Source: Alkalihalobacillus sp. LMS6 (lineage in GTDB: Bacteria > Bacillota > Bacilli > Bacillales > Bacillaceae_D). Taken from it: 64,000 nucleotides of DNA. Below are positions 32,135 to 40,668 of this stretch, in pieces. The DNA lies in the NCBI RefSeq assembly GCF_024362765.1, contig NZ_CP093302.1, positions 2,789,564 to 2,853,563 on the forward strand. Direction: 5' to 3'. How positions within the stretch are numbered: position 1 is the stretch's first letter; every line of letters begins with the position of its first letter. Under the pieces are notes generated by a model, which saw only the letters and a program-made list of their open reading frames with translations, ran no database searches and had not been told where the DNA came from. The position numbers and the translations under genes were made by a program.

Positions 32135-33250
32135 GGGTGTTACAGGAGTGCCAAGGTCAAGCAATCCATAAAGAGAAGCGTCAGGATCAGTTTGAATAAC
32201 GTCAAATGACTCAATCATACGAATCATTGTTTGATTTTTCTTAAACTCAACGTGATCTGAAGCATCAATAATTAAGCCTTTACGCTCAACGAATTGTGCT
32301 GATTCAGTAGTTGATCCGTAAATAACAGGCGCTTTACCATCTTCAGAAGGAAGTTGACCATTGCTAAATACTTCAACTGGATATCCTTTAAACAACTTTT
32401 GAGTCGGTAAAGAAGGATTTGGCTGTAGTAAGCCACGACCATTTTCGTCAACTTGTAAATCTAAATGGTTAAAACCATCTTGGTTTGTCACAATACGAAT
32501 GGACGATGCAAAAGCAGGATCAATGTCAACATTTAGAGATTGAACAAGACTCTTCCAATCATTCAACGCTTTAGGTGTTTTGCCATCGATAAGCTGTTTG
32601 AAAATCGCTTCATTTTCTGTGATTGTTGCTTTACGGACAAACATACGACCTAGGTAAGCCATTAGTCCACCAGCTTCAACCTCAAGTAATTTCTTTGAAA
32701 TTGGAAGCAACGCACCATAATCTTTAACCTTATAGCCTTTGTTCTTGAAAGAAGGCTCATCAGAATAACCGATCTCGTCACCATCTTCAAAAGAAGCAAG
32801 ACCAAGCATTGTTTTTCCTTCTTCATAAACGAAAGAACCAGCAAGGACATTTGTGCTGTAATAGCTAACTAAATGACGCGCTGATTTAAATTCACGACGA
32901 TATTCAGTGATTTGATGGTTGATATCTTCTGGGATTAAGATGATTTCATTGTTATCACCTTCAGTAAGCATTGCATTTTCAGCATCAGTAAGATCTTTCC
33001 CACGAAGGAATTTAAAGAATGCTTCTGTAGCATCTGATTTAGGCTCTAATTGCTTGTTTTTATTTAAGGCAAGAACTTTATCTTCCTCATCATCTTGAAC
33101 TGCTGCTAAAATATCAAAGCGCTCTTGTAAATTCTTTGCTTCATCAGCAGATGCACGTGCTTCTTGCAACTTGTTAGAGTTAGCAAATTCACGCGCTTCT
33201 TTTTTCTTATCTTGAATCTGTTCTAGTAAATCACGCATTTCCTTTGTCAT
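32132..33250 (-). CDS. Major capsid protein (HK97 fold)
   Basis: 372 residues. The first 100 are a coiled-coil delta domain (MTKEMRDLLEQIQDKKKEAR, ASADEAKNLQERFDILAAVQ) expected to be removed by the ClpP-like protease. The HK97 core follows (EFKSARHLVSYYSTNVLAGS, SIRIVTNQDGFNHLDL, LFKGYPVEVFSNGQLPSEDG). It forms the T-number shell. Its stop context CCC-TAA may permit a +1 extended form. Confidence 0.93.
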   Translation of the reverse strand: MTKEMRDLLEQIQDKKKEAREFANSNKLQEARASADEAKNLQERFDILAAVQDDEEDKVLALNKNKQLEPKSDATEAFFKFLRGKDLTDAENAMLTEGDNNEIILIPEDINHQITEYRREFKSARHLVSYYSTNVLAGSFVYEEGKTMLGLASFEDGDEIGYSDEPSFKNKGYKVKDYGALLPISKKLLEVEAGGLMAYLGRMFVRKATITENEAIFKQLIDGKTPKALNDWKSLVQSLNVDIDPAFASSIRIVTNQDGFNHLDLQVDENGRGLLQPNPSLPTQKLFKGYPVEVFSNGQLPSEDGKAPVIYGSTTESAQFVERKGLIIDASDHVEFKKNQTMIRMIESFDVIQTDPDASLYGLLDLGTPVTP

Positions 33251-33291
33251 TGTAAATAACCACCTTTAATAATTTTGGGTAAAAAAAAGAA

Positions 33292-34008
33292 CTAGATTAA
33301 GTCCAGTTCAAGTAATAAATTTTCAAATTCTTTTTGTTGTTCATCTGCAATGCTGTGGGCAGGAGTGGTAGGCCCTTGGCTTTCCACAGGCAGAGACGAT
33401 GGAACCTTGTTATACTTCTTCAACATGTCACTAGCAGAAGCGGCAATGGCATTAGCTTCACCAACATTAAGATTAAAAATCTCTGCTGCTTCTTTACCGT
33501 TTAACCAGGTTTCAGCATTAACCATTTGCTTCACCGTTTCCATATCTACACCATCAGCTAAATTCTCTTCATACACGTTTAAAAGACCTGACTCAATACT
33601 GTCCAGATCATCCGCTAACTTACGCATATCATTCGAATTTCCGATGTTCATTGCCCAAGGTTTGTGAATCATCAAGAAAGCATTTGAAGGTACGTTAATC
33701 TCATCACCTGCCATTGCGATTATTGATGCAATAGATGCAGCCATACCATCAACGTAAACCTTTTTGTACGCTTGGTGACGCTTGAGCATGTTGTAAATAG
33801 CTAATCCTGCGAATACAGAACCACCACCGCTATTTATATAGATGTTAAGGTTTTGTACCCCTTCAACTTGTTTTAGCTGTTCTCGTACATCCTCGGGCGC
33901 TGTGTCGCTATCTTCCCATTTCCCCCACTCACTTGAAACGATATCGCCATAAAAGTAGATATCCGCACTATCAGCGGTGAGATTTTTTACGCTTAGGAAC
34001 TTATTCAT
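33292..34008 (-). CDS. ClpP-like prohead protease
   Basis: Starts at ATG 34008 after AGGGGGTGAG. The Clp-protease core has NIYINSGGGSVFAGLAIYNM, the catalytic serine in GMAASIAS and the histidine in LMIHKPW, with the aspartate further on. It matures the capsid. It overlaps the portal gene by 8 nt and contains two motif copies in a linker (LPVESQGPTTPAHS). Confidence 0.92.
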   Translation of the reverse strand: MNKFLSVKNLTADSADIYFYGDIVSSEWGKWEDSDTAPEDVREQLKQVEGVQNLNIYINSGGGSVFAGLAIYNMLKRHQAYKKVYVDGMAASIASIIAMAGDEINVPSNAFLMIHKPWAMNIGNSNDMRKLADDLDSIESGLLNVYEENLADGVDMETVKQMVNAETWLNGKEAAEIFNLNVGEANAIAASASDMLKKYNKVPSSLPVESQGPTTPAHSIADEQQKEFENLLLELDLI

Positions 34009-35233
34009 TATTCTCACCCCCTTCCAAGCCACCTGCTTTAGCTAACTGGTATCGATCGGCAACATCAAGTGCGATGCTGTTTAGGTCAACACGATGTGTA
34101 TCTCCACCTTCGATTCCGTCCATATCCTCTAACTCCAGGATGTCATTGATAGAGTAAACACCATTTTTAATCATTTTTTCATAGTAAAGAGCACGTGTTT
34201 CATCATTTGAACGTAAAGCAGAACGTAAATTGAACTTAAAGTATAGATGTTGACGCTCACGAGTAGTGAAAAGCTTATAATTAAACTCTTCTTCGATAGC
34301 CGTTAACTCAGGCTGAATACTATTTGCAATAAAATCTCGTCCTTGATGCTCAATATTGTTGTTTGTTGAACGCTCCAATTCAGCGAGCATGTGTGGTGGA
34401 ACATTGAAAATACGTGCAATCTCGGTTACATTGAACTTCATATTCTCCACATACTGCATATCAGCAATAGGCATCGTTAAACTATCGATATCCATGCCAC
34501 CTGAAGCAATTAAAGGTCTACCGCTGTTACTATAACCGCCTTGAGATTTCATGTACTCATCAGCTACTTTGTTCCTCGCTTCACTACTCAGCGTCTCAGG
34601 AGTCGTTATTTTAACGTTTGTAGCCGCGCCATTCTTATAAAATCCACTCATAAACTTCTTACTCGCCTGCATTTGCCCACTCGTCTCGCGTGCAACTTGA
34701 ATAGGAGATAAAGCCGTAATGCCATCAGGTGTAAAGTAAGGAAGATATACAATTTCAGAAGGATGGAACGCTTTAGGTTGATGACCATCCGCATAAATGA
34801 ACCAATGCTCTTTAGTCTCGTGATGTTGAATAATATCCATATGACTAGGATTAAGAAGTTCCAAGCTTGCTATCTTCCCTCTGCGATTGAATACAGGATA
34901 AATGTAAGCTGCACCGTGAATATGCCTATGAGCAATTAAAGTTTGTTTGAACATATAACTTGATTGCATAGCATTTGGTCTGTTTTCTATAAGATCAGAA
35001 AGACTGTGACCCTTTTCTCTTGTACGCTTATTCTCTTTCTTGCTATACATCTGCAACGGAAGCTTTGCCACGCTGTTTGCCTTGATATTAATGGCGGCAT
35101 AAATTGCACTTATCCTAAGTGACGTTTCGTTTGTAATGATCTCTCCACTGTGGGTAGCAAGATTCTCGCCCCATGATCTCCACAAAGGCTTCTCCCATTC
35201 TTGAATGTTATTAAAAACTTTATTCAGTATCAT
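34001..35233 (-). CDS. Portal protein (HK97 family)
   Basis: 410 residues with typical portal features: IYAAINIKANSVAKLPLQMY near the start, NIEHQGRDFIANSIQPELTA and a C-terminal GLEGGENNE tail. The dodecameric portal is the DNA channel and docks TerL. It follows the small membrane gene and precedes the protease. Confidence 0.92.
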   Translation of the reverse strand: MILNKVFNNIQEWEKPLWRSWGENLATHSGEIITNETSLRISAIYAAINIKANSVAKLPLQMYSKKENKRTREKGHSLSDLIENRPNAMQSSYMFKQTLIAHRHIHGAAYIYPVFNRRGKIASLELLNPSHMDIIQHHETKEHWFIYADGHQPKAFHPSEIVYLPYFTPDGITALSPIQVARETSGQMQASKKFMSGFYKNGAATNVKITTPETLSSEARNKVADEYMKSQGGYSNSGRPLIASGGMDIDSLTMPIADMQYVENMKFNVTEIARIFNVPPHMLAELERSTNNNIEHQGRDFIANSIQPELTAIEEEFNYKLFTTRERQHLYFKFNLRSALRSNDETRALYYEKMIKNGVYSINDILELEDMDGIEGGDTHRVDLNSIALDVADRYQLAKAGGLEGGENNE

Positions 35234-35408
35234 GTCGTTTCACCCCCTTCCCTCCTTTCGCTAGAAACACCAATAAGCCAGCACCGATAAATACAGCGCC
35301 AGCTAAATAATTCCCTGCGGTTATGGATATTGTGTAAGTCGTGAAGATGATAAAGCAAATTCCTATTAAAATTAGGAGGTCGTCTGCAATTTCTCTTAAA
35401 ATTTTCAT
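35220..35408 (-). CDS. Small membrane protein between TerL and portal (DUF1056-like)
   Basis: About 62 residues from the ATG at 35408 (AGGAGG upstream): MKILREIADDLLILIGICFI then IFTTYTISITAGNYLAGAVF, two membrane segments and a basic tail. A protein of this type is regularly found between terminase and portal in Bacillus and related phages; its function is not known. Confidence 0.7.
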   Translation of the reverse strand: MKILREIADDLLILIGICFIIFTTYTISITAGNYLAGAVFIGAGLLVFLAKGGKGVKRHDTE

Positions 35409-35418
35409 CATCCACCTC

Positions 35419-37134
35419 CTAGAAACCAAAATCATCACTCATAATGTAACGTTCAACGTTTGGCTTAAATTCATGGTACATAGCCCTTGAATAAGCATTA
35501 ATAATGGATGCTAACGGATCAATACGCTCTGTTGACTTGCTTTTACTAAGCTTTATGCGAGCATCGGTGTTTTCAACGGTGATTGCGTTGCCCACAGCCC
35601 AGGAGAGTAAACCATTTCCGTTGTGCTCAATCTCGCGTTTCAACACTTTCTCCCTAAATTCTGTCAACGGCTCATGTTGCGTAGCGATGTTTTGCTTAAC
35701 TTCGACCATCGTATAACCCATCTGCGACATTTCTTGGCTCAAATACGTAGCATCGAATGGATCATAGCCGTTCTCTACAACGTCCCACAGCTTATCTCTC
35801 ACAAGCATTTCAATGTGATCAATAATATAGCTATAATCAGTCACTGCGCCATCTGTAGTAGTTAGTAAACCTTCCCTTATCCATTGTTTAAAAGGCGCTC
35901 TATCGCTCTTTATTCGTTGCTCAAGCGACTCATTTGGAATAAATGAATGTGAGTCCACAAAAAAACGACCGTTTTCAAGCGGAATAACGATTCCGAGTGA
36001 ACACAAGTCGTGTTTGGTGGCTAAATCTAGCCCTAGATATACTTTTTGACCTTTTAATTCGATTGGTGCTTTCCACAGGCAGGATGCCCATTTCTGTTGA
36101 TCTAAATAGCCTTTTTCCGATGATTGCACCCATATGTTACATTGTTTCGTTAAAAATGAGTCCATTGCACTCGGTTTATCCCTCGCAATAAGCGCCAGAT
36201 CTCGAATGTTCTCAATCCCCTGTGGGTAGGTAGCTGCTACAGGATTTGCTTTGATCCATACGCTCTCGTCAAAAGGATCATCACCCTCGTCAATCTCGCA
36301 AATAAGAACAAAGTATCGTTCATTCTCCACAGGATTATCAGGATCGATAATGTTTGAGCAGTAATCATATTCCTCTTTACAAGGCACGTTGAGGTCAAGT
36401 CCTGCTGTCGTGATGATGACAACCAATGGTTCATCCCTCGCCCCCATGCCACTCTCTAAGGCTTCCATAATCTCACTGGTTAAATGAGTATGGTACTCGT
36501 CCAATATCGCTAAGGATGGGTTTAAACCCTCACCTTGCTTACGTGCTTCTTTACTCAACGCACGAATGACTGAATTCGTTTTAAGATGTCTTATCCTGTG
36601 GTAAGAATCACTGTACTTATCCTTTAGAAAAGTTACACGCCTAATCTGTGCAAGGATCTCATCATAAACAATCTTTGACTGTTCACTCGTCCAACCACTG
36701 ATGTACGTTTCCTCTGTCTGATTGCTGAGGAAGGTGACGTAGCTGCTGATGATGGCAAGCATTTGTGACTTGGTATTCTTACGACCTAACTGCACATACG
36801 CTTTCCTGTACCTTCGCTTGTCATCGCTTTTCTTTTTCCAACAAAAGATATTAGCAGCAAGGAATAATTGAAAAGGAGTTAACTCAATATTTTTATTGGC
36901 CAACACACCTTTTGTGTGCTTAAACAAAGATGCCCATCGATTGAACTGCTCTAATTCTTCAATATCAAAGTAATAAGCAAACCCTTCGGGATCATCTTGC
37001 GCCTTTTGAATATCACTTAAAAACCGATTAGCAGCATGAATGTGTTTCTTCCCTGCAACCTGCTTACCTGTACTAACATCAACCGCATAATCATAAAGCT
37101 TATAAAAAAGTTCTTCTGCTGTGGGTAGGCTCAT
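35419..37134 (-). CDS. terL: Terminase large subunit
   Basis: 571 residues. The N-terminal ATPase has an atypical Walker A (VQLGRKNTKSQ, near residue 120) and Walker B followed by DE (LAILDEYHTH). The C-terminal RNase H-like nuclease has LGLDLATKHD near residue 370 and later acidic residues. It cuts and packages DNA. The N-terminus MSLPTAEELF is encoded by a copy of the dispersed motif (37119-37128). Confidence 0.95.
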   Translation of the reverse strand: MSLPTAEELFYKLYDYAVDVSTGKQVAGKKHIHAANRFLSDIQKAQDDPEGFAYYFDIEELEQFNRWASLFKHTKGVLANKNIELTPFQLFLAANIFCWKKKSDDKRRYRKAYVQLGRKNTKSQMLAIISSYVTFLSNQTEETYISGWTSEQSKIVYDEILAQIRRVTFLKDKYSDSYHRIRHLKTNSVIRALSKEARKQGEGLNPSLAILDEYHTHLTSEIMEALESGMGARDEPLVVIITTAGLDLNVPCKEEYDYCSNIIDPDNPVENERYFVLICEIDEGDDPFDESVWIKANPVAATYPQGIENIRDLALIARDKPSAMDSFLTKQCNIWVQSSEKGYLDQQKWASCLWKAPIELKGQKVYLGLDLATKHDLCSLGIVIPLENGRFFVDSHSFIPNESLEQRIKSDRAPFKQWIREGLLTTTDGAVTDYSYIIDHIEMLVRDKLWDVVENGYDPFDATYLSQEMSQMGYTMVEVKQNIATQHEPLTEFREKVLKREIEHNGNGLLSWAVGNAITVENTDARIKLSKSKSTERIDPLASIINAYSRAMYHEFKPNVERYIMSDDFGF

Positions 37135-37607
37135 GTACGATCACCAAACCCATTGTCATCAGGATCTTTCTTATCTACCTTTGTAACTAAACTTAGCGCC
37201 AATTTTGCACGGTCAGAAGGGGATAAACCGAAACGGCCAGCAACCTTCATCGCACGTTCAAAAGCTTTATCTTGGTGACTTAGAAGCTGATGCGGCTTAC
37301 CAAATGGCATTAAACCATCATGCTCTATTTGCTCTTTAATGCTCAAGTAACGATCCATAGAATCACAATATAGACCTAACATTTGACTATCGACATTCTT
37401 TAGGATTTCTGTATACTTAAACTCAAGAAGCAGATTTTCAAATATCTCTCTACCTCTTTCGCTCAGATGGTCAGGCGCTTTTATATCGTCATCCCTAAAC
37501 GTCATCTGATCCTCAGCTTGCTTACGCTGTTCAATAACTTCCTTTGATAACTTTGCTTTATTGCCGCTTATAACGTGTAAATCCATCGATTTTGCATTTC
37601 TACCCAT
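37131..37607 (-). CDS. terS: Terminase small subunit, P27 family
   Basis: 158 residues: MGRNAKSMDLHVISGNKAKL and DIKAPDHLSERGREIFENLL, then the C-terminal LFGLSPSDRAK-like end (FGLSPSDRAKLALSLVTKVD), the P27 pattern. It recognises the packaging site. It overlaps TerL by 4 nt. Confidence 0.9.
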   Translation of the reverse strand: MGRNAKSMDLHVISGNKAKLSKEVIEQRKQAEDQMTFRDDDIKAPDHLSERGREIFENLLLEFKYTEILKNVDSQMLGLYCDSMDRYLSIKEQIEHDGLMPFGKPHQLLSHQDKAFERAMKVAGRFGLSPSDRAKLALSLVTKVDKKDPDDNGFGDRT

Positions 37608-37985
37608 TTAAAACCCTCCTTTCCATAAAAATTGGTAATATATGTTAAAAATTAAACTTGAAATAAAACGGACTTTGTATAAAGAAGGCGGCCCGAGCGG
37701 TGTTCTAGGCTTGGCTCTAAACAATTTTAGGTGGGGGGTACTTACGATAATTGGAATTAGTTTTCCGTTCGTTTCCCTTCATCCACGTTTATGATTTATT
37801 CAGCCTGTCCGTTGCTCGGGTTGTTGGTGTCGTTGTTGCTGTGGGTGTTGATGCTGTTGTTGTCCACAGCTGATGCCGACGATGCCGCCCTGCTCCATGT
37901 CTGTGTACTACAGGCACAGAGGATGATGGCATAACAAAAAGAGAATACAAGATCACAATTGGTATTTGACATTTGCTTTTGCCGT
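37608..37985. other. terS upstream region, candidate cos site; possible small ORF
   Basis: This 378-bp gap lies between the HNH and terS genes, where cos sites of HNH/P27-type phages usually lie. A GC-rich island (GGCGGCCCGAGCGG near 37687-37700, and GTGGGGGGTAC near 37732) stands out from AT-rich surroundings and is the best cos candidate. The right part, 37800-37870, is a low-complexity GTTGTT tract. A frame at 37796-37972 (minus) could encode a small Cys/Asn/Ser-rich lipoprotein-like peptide (lipobox-like LCAC), but the ribosome site is poor and I do not call it. Confidence 0.4.
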
Positions 37986-38387
37986 TTACCTTTTGCGATT
38001 CGCATTCTCTCTTGCGGTTTTGATATTGTGGCATGGATGACATAGAGACTGTAGGTTCTCTGGGTTGAGACGTAGCGCCCAGTCGTCTTTGATTGGTATG
38101 ATGTGATCGACTACATTCATTGGGACTAATCTGTTTTGCGATTTGCATTTGACACATAGCCCTAAGTCTCTACTCTTCACAGCTTCACGCATGCCTATCC
38201 ATTGTGGTGACTTGTAGAAAGCATGGTAGGATTTATTATCCTCGTTGTATCGTTTGGTTCTGTCGTACTGTATCCACTTATCCCTCTTGTCCTTTTCGAT
38301 TAGGTGTTCATGATCCTCGCAATACTTCTCACGTGTTAGCTTTCCACAGCCGGGACATTTGCAATTACGAAATGGTTTCGGTGGCAT
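37986..38387 (-). CDS. HNH endonuclease (packaging-associated)
   Basis: 133 residues. Two cysteine pairs in CPGCGKLTREKYCEDH at the start, then CVKCKSQNRLVPMNVVDHII with PIKDDWALRLNPENLQSLCH and PCHNIKTARE form a His-Asn-His site with structural zinc. HNH proteins next to terminases cooperate with TerL in cos cleavage. AAAAGGTG precedes ATG 38387. Confidence 0.92.
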   Translation of the reverse strand: MPPKPFRNCKCPGCGKLTREKYCEDHEHLIEKDKRDKWIQYDRTKRYNEDNKSYHAFYKSPQWIGMREAVKSRDLGLCVKCKSQNRLVPMNVVDHIIPIKDDWALRLNPENLQSLCHPCHNIKTARENANRKR

Positions 38388-38610
38388 TCAATTCACCTTT
38401 TGCTTTTTGGATTTCAGAATAGACAATCGCTAATAGGGATTTGGATTCTTGCTTTGTTGCATCGGGATTGCATTTGAGATTGAACAAATCGAAACGTTGA
38501 TCTCGATCTCCATTTGCAATAGCATTGTCGATGCCTAACTTTGATTCAAGCTTAACGTCTGGGTAGCAGATTAGTTCAACCATTGTTAAGTCGTAGTCGA
38601 GTTGAGTCAT
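38365..38610 (-). CDS. Hypothetical protein upstream of HNH (81 aa)
   Basis: Begins MTQLDYDLTMVELICYPDVK and ends AKGELNATETIS, overlapping the HNH start by 23 nt. It is the first gene of the late packaging operon. No family recognised; the position fits a small late regulatory or packaging helper. Confidence 0.6.
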   Translation of the reverse strand: MTQLDYDLTMVELICYPDVKLESKLGIDNAIANGDRDQRFDLFNLKCNPDATKQESKSLLAIVYSEIQKAKGELNATETIS

Positions 38611-38638
38611 TTAGCATCATCTCCTTAGACATAATAAA

Positions 38639-38659
38639 AACACCCCACAAAGAGGTGTT
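38639..38659 (-). terminator. Terminator of the RexAB-like operon
   Basis: On the minus strand AACACC, 9-base loop, GGTGTT followed by TTTATT. It separates the accessory operon (38667-40123) from the late operon, so the pair is an independent transcription unit. Confidence 0.65.
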
Positions 38660-38666
38660 ATTAATA

Positions 38667-39179
38667 CTATTTTTTCAACCTTTTTTTCGCTTCTTGTCTT
38701 TCTTCATCACTATATCTGTTACTTTCTGGGCGCATTTCAGTATCGTTAGACTTAAAAAAAACATCCATTAGAACATTTATTATCCTAAATAAACTATAAG
38801 CAAACCAAACTATTGCCGAAAGCCACATATAAAAAAACAAAGTGGACCAAATATTAACATCATTCAAAAACACATAATTTATACAAGTAGAAATTAGTAG
38901 CAGAACTCCAATAATAAAAGCTTCATAGAACCATGACTTTAATGATTTATGTTCATCTTCTTCAAAAATTCTTTTCACAATTTCTGAATCTTTAATCGTT
39001 ATTAAAATACCCAACAAAGCTGCTATAAACCCAATGGCAATAGATGTAAATGTAATAGAAGCATCCAAAATTTTGTCAAATTGGTTTATTTCATTATTTA
39101 ACCCTAACAAAAAGTGATTAATTATAATCACAACAACAACCCATAATATCGGATAAAGTCTATACATGTACATCACCAT
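38667..39179 (-). CDS. Four-helix membrane protein, RexB-like candidate
   Basis: 170 residues with four hydrophobic segments (YPILWVVVVIIINHFLLG; FTSIAIGFIAALLGILIT; AFIIGVLLLISTCINYVFL; LFFYMWLSAIVWFAYSLF) and a basic, charged C-terminal tail (DEERQEAKKRLKK). Size and topology resemble lambda RexB, a 144-residue four-helix membrane effector. It is the second gene of a two-gene unit with the 313-residue cytoplasmic gene, 2 bp apart. Sequence identity with RexB is not claimed. Confidence 0.55.
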   Translation of the reverse strand: MVMYMYRLYPILWVVVVIIINHFLLGLNNEINQFDKILDASITFTSIAIGFIAALLGILITIKDSEIVKRIFEEDEHKSLKSWFYEAFIIGVLLLISTCINYVFLNDVNIWSTLFFYMWLSAIVWFAYSLFRIINVLMDVFFKSNDTEMRPESNRYSDEERQEAKKRLKK

Positions 39180-39181
39180 TT

Positions 39182-40123
39182 TTATTTAGTCTTATTTCTG
39201 AGGTAACCTTTAATAACTTTTTGACGATTATCGCAATCTTCATCAGAGCTATAAAATTTGTGCATCTGACTAACAATTGAGTAGTGATTCAACGTTTCTC
39301 TTTTTTCCATTCTAAAAGAGGCTATGTCATGCGCCTTATGATTAAAAAGATCTATTAGTTCAACTCTAGTATCATCCTCGTCCCTTAAAGCAATTTCAGC
39401 TTTATTGAATAATTCACCGTTATCCCTTAAATCAACGAGAGTATCTTGTATAGTTTCGTTATTTAAGCCATCATTCGAATTTCCTACAGTGATTACCACT
39501 TGTGCGTTCACACCTTCGTATTGACCAAAAGCATTAACAATATTTTTCAATGGAGATTTCAATTTCGAAAGGGCTGATTTCGTTTCTTCTTCACCTATAT
39601 TAGCTAAACGAATATTAATCTTTCTATATTCACTAGCATTTTGAGCAAGCCTTATAACATTTGGTGGACAAATAGGTCTTAAATAAATCTTCTCGTTATC
39701 ACTATTCCAAAGTAAATTTAAATATTCTTCAATTCCTTCTGGACCCAAGCTATGTTTGTTTCTTTGCAGCATAAGAATGTGATTGTCTTCATCATATAGA
39801 GCAGATACTTCTTCCCCTATATATTCATCATCAGCTAATTCCATAGGCTCTACTGATTTATTAGTTTTTGCTTTTGATGGAATGTTCGTATCCCTCAATC
39901 TAAGAAAATGAAGAAAATAAAAATTCAAATCAACATCCCAATAAGCTTCCTCTAGCCTTGCTCTTTCAGATCTGTAATCATATGTTCTTCCCTCTAAAGA
40001 CTTCTTTTTAGCCTTATCCATAAATTTCACAAGGTCAAACAATCGATCTTTTCCTCTTAAACGATCTTTAGTCTTTTTATAAACAACTTCATAATACTCA
40101 AATCTTACTTTTCTATAATTCAT
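39182..40123 (-). CDS. Cytoplasmic partner (DUF6731-like), RexA-like candidate
   Basis: 313 soluble residues, no membrane segment, starting MNYRKVRFEYYEVVYKKTKD; it contains EEVSALYDEDNHILMLQRNK and a C-terminal basic end. The N-terminal pattern fits a family (DUF6731) seen next to small membrane proteins in prophages and defence loci. By arrangement it could be the sensor of an abortive-infection pair like RexA/RexB. AAGGGGG precedes ATG 40123. The function is inferred from gene pairing only. Confidence 0.55.
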   Translation of the reverse strand: MNYRKVRFEYYEVVYKKTKDRLRGKDRLFDLVKFMDKAKKKSLEGRTYDYRSERARLEEAYWDVDLNFYFLHFLRLRDTNIPSKAKTNKSVEPMELADDEYIGEEVSALYDEDNHILMLQRNKHSLGPEGIEEYLNLLWNSDNEKIYLRPICPPNVIRLAQNASEYRKINIRLANIGEEETKSALSKLKSPLKNIVNAFGQYEGVNAQVVITVGNSNDGLNNETIQDTLVDLRDNGELFNKAEIALRDEDDTRVELIDLFNHKAHDIASFRMEKRETLNHYSIVSQMHKFYSSDEDCDNRQKVIKGYLRNKTK

Positions 40124-40191
40124 TTTCTTCCCCCTTCCAACACTTATATTTCGTCAAAAAGGGCTAAATTCCTGCAACTTTTTTCATCTGT

Positions 40192-40220
40192 ATTATATCA
40201 CAAGAACATACGTTTGGTAA
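40192..40220 (-). promoter_or_regulatory. Promoter of the RexAB-like operon with LexA-like box
   Basis: On the minus strand -35 is TTACCA (40215-40220), spacer 17 bp, -10 TATAAT (40192-40197). The spacer contains GAAC-ATAC-GTTT (40204-40215, read on plus), one base off the LexA core. This hints at SOS-linked expression of the pair. Confidence 0.45.
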
Positions 40221-40257
40221 ATAGCGAAATTAGTAGCTACCCACAGAATGGATAGCT

Positions 40258-40395
40258 TTATTTAAACAACCTATTAATACTTCTGTTAATTGGTCTTCTA
40301 ATTGCTCTTCTTGCCGCCCGCTTGTGATAAGTACCATTTCCAGCAGCTTTAATGTCACCTATAATCCTGATAAAACTAAACAATGCCTTCATCAT
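40258..40395 (-). CDS. Arginine-rich small protein beside integrase (45 aa)
   Basis: ATG 40395 (AAGGGAGTG upstream) encodes MMKALFSFIRIIGDIKAAGN then GTYHKRAARRAIRRPINRSI and NRLFK: a hydrophobic start and a strongly basic tail. Similar tiny basic proteins lie near integrase genes in Bacillus prophages. It could bind DNA as an excisionase-like factor, but no winged-helix pattern is visible. Confidence 0.55.
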   Translation of the reverse strand: MMKALFSFIRIIGDIKAAGNGTYHKRAARRAIRRPINRSINRLFK

Positions 40396-40668
40396 ACTTA
40401 TCACTCCCTTGTATTTGTTACCTTTATTATAGCATAAAACAAGGAAGAAAGGTAGTATATTTCAGAATATTTTTACATATCGTTTATGCTTCCCACAGGA
40501 TTTTGTGGTACATCTTTCGATAGTAACAGAATAACACGTTTAAACTGTTACAAATGCTCCTTATTCGATCTTTTCTTGTTCTTTTCTCTCTCCTTTACTT
40601 TCCTTCTTACCGTTTACTTGATATATTCTAAAAGAATGTGTCAAAAAAAGCATGAAAGGAGACGTTAA

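Noticed and set aside
37789-38157. Leftward frame rich in Thr/Ala/Arg overlapping HNH
   Set aside because: Composition reflects a GTTGTT low-complexity tract and it overlaps the HNH gene in another frame without a credible start.
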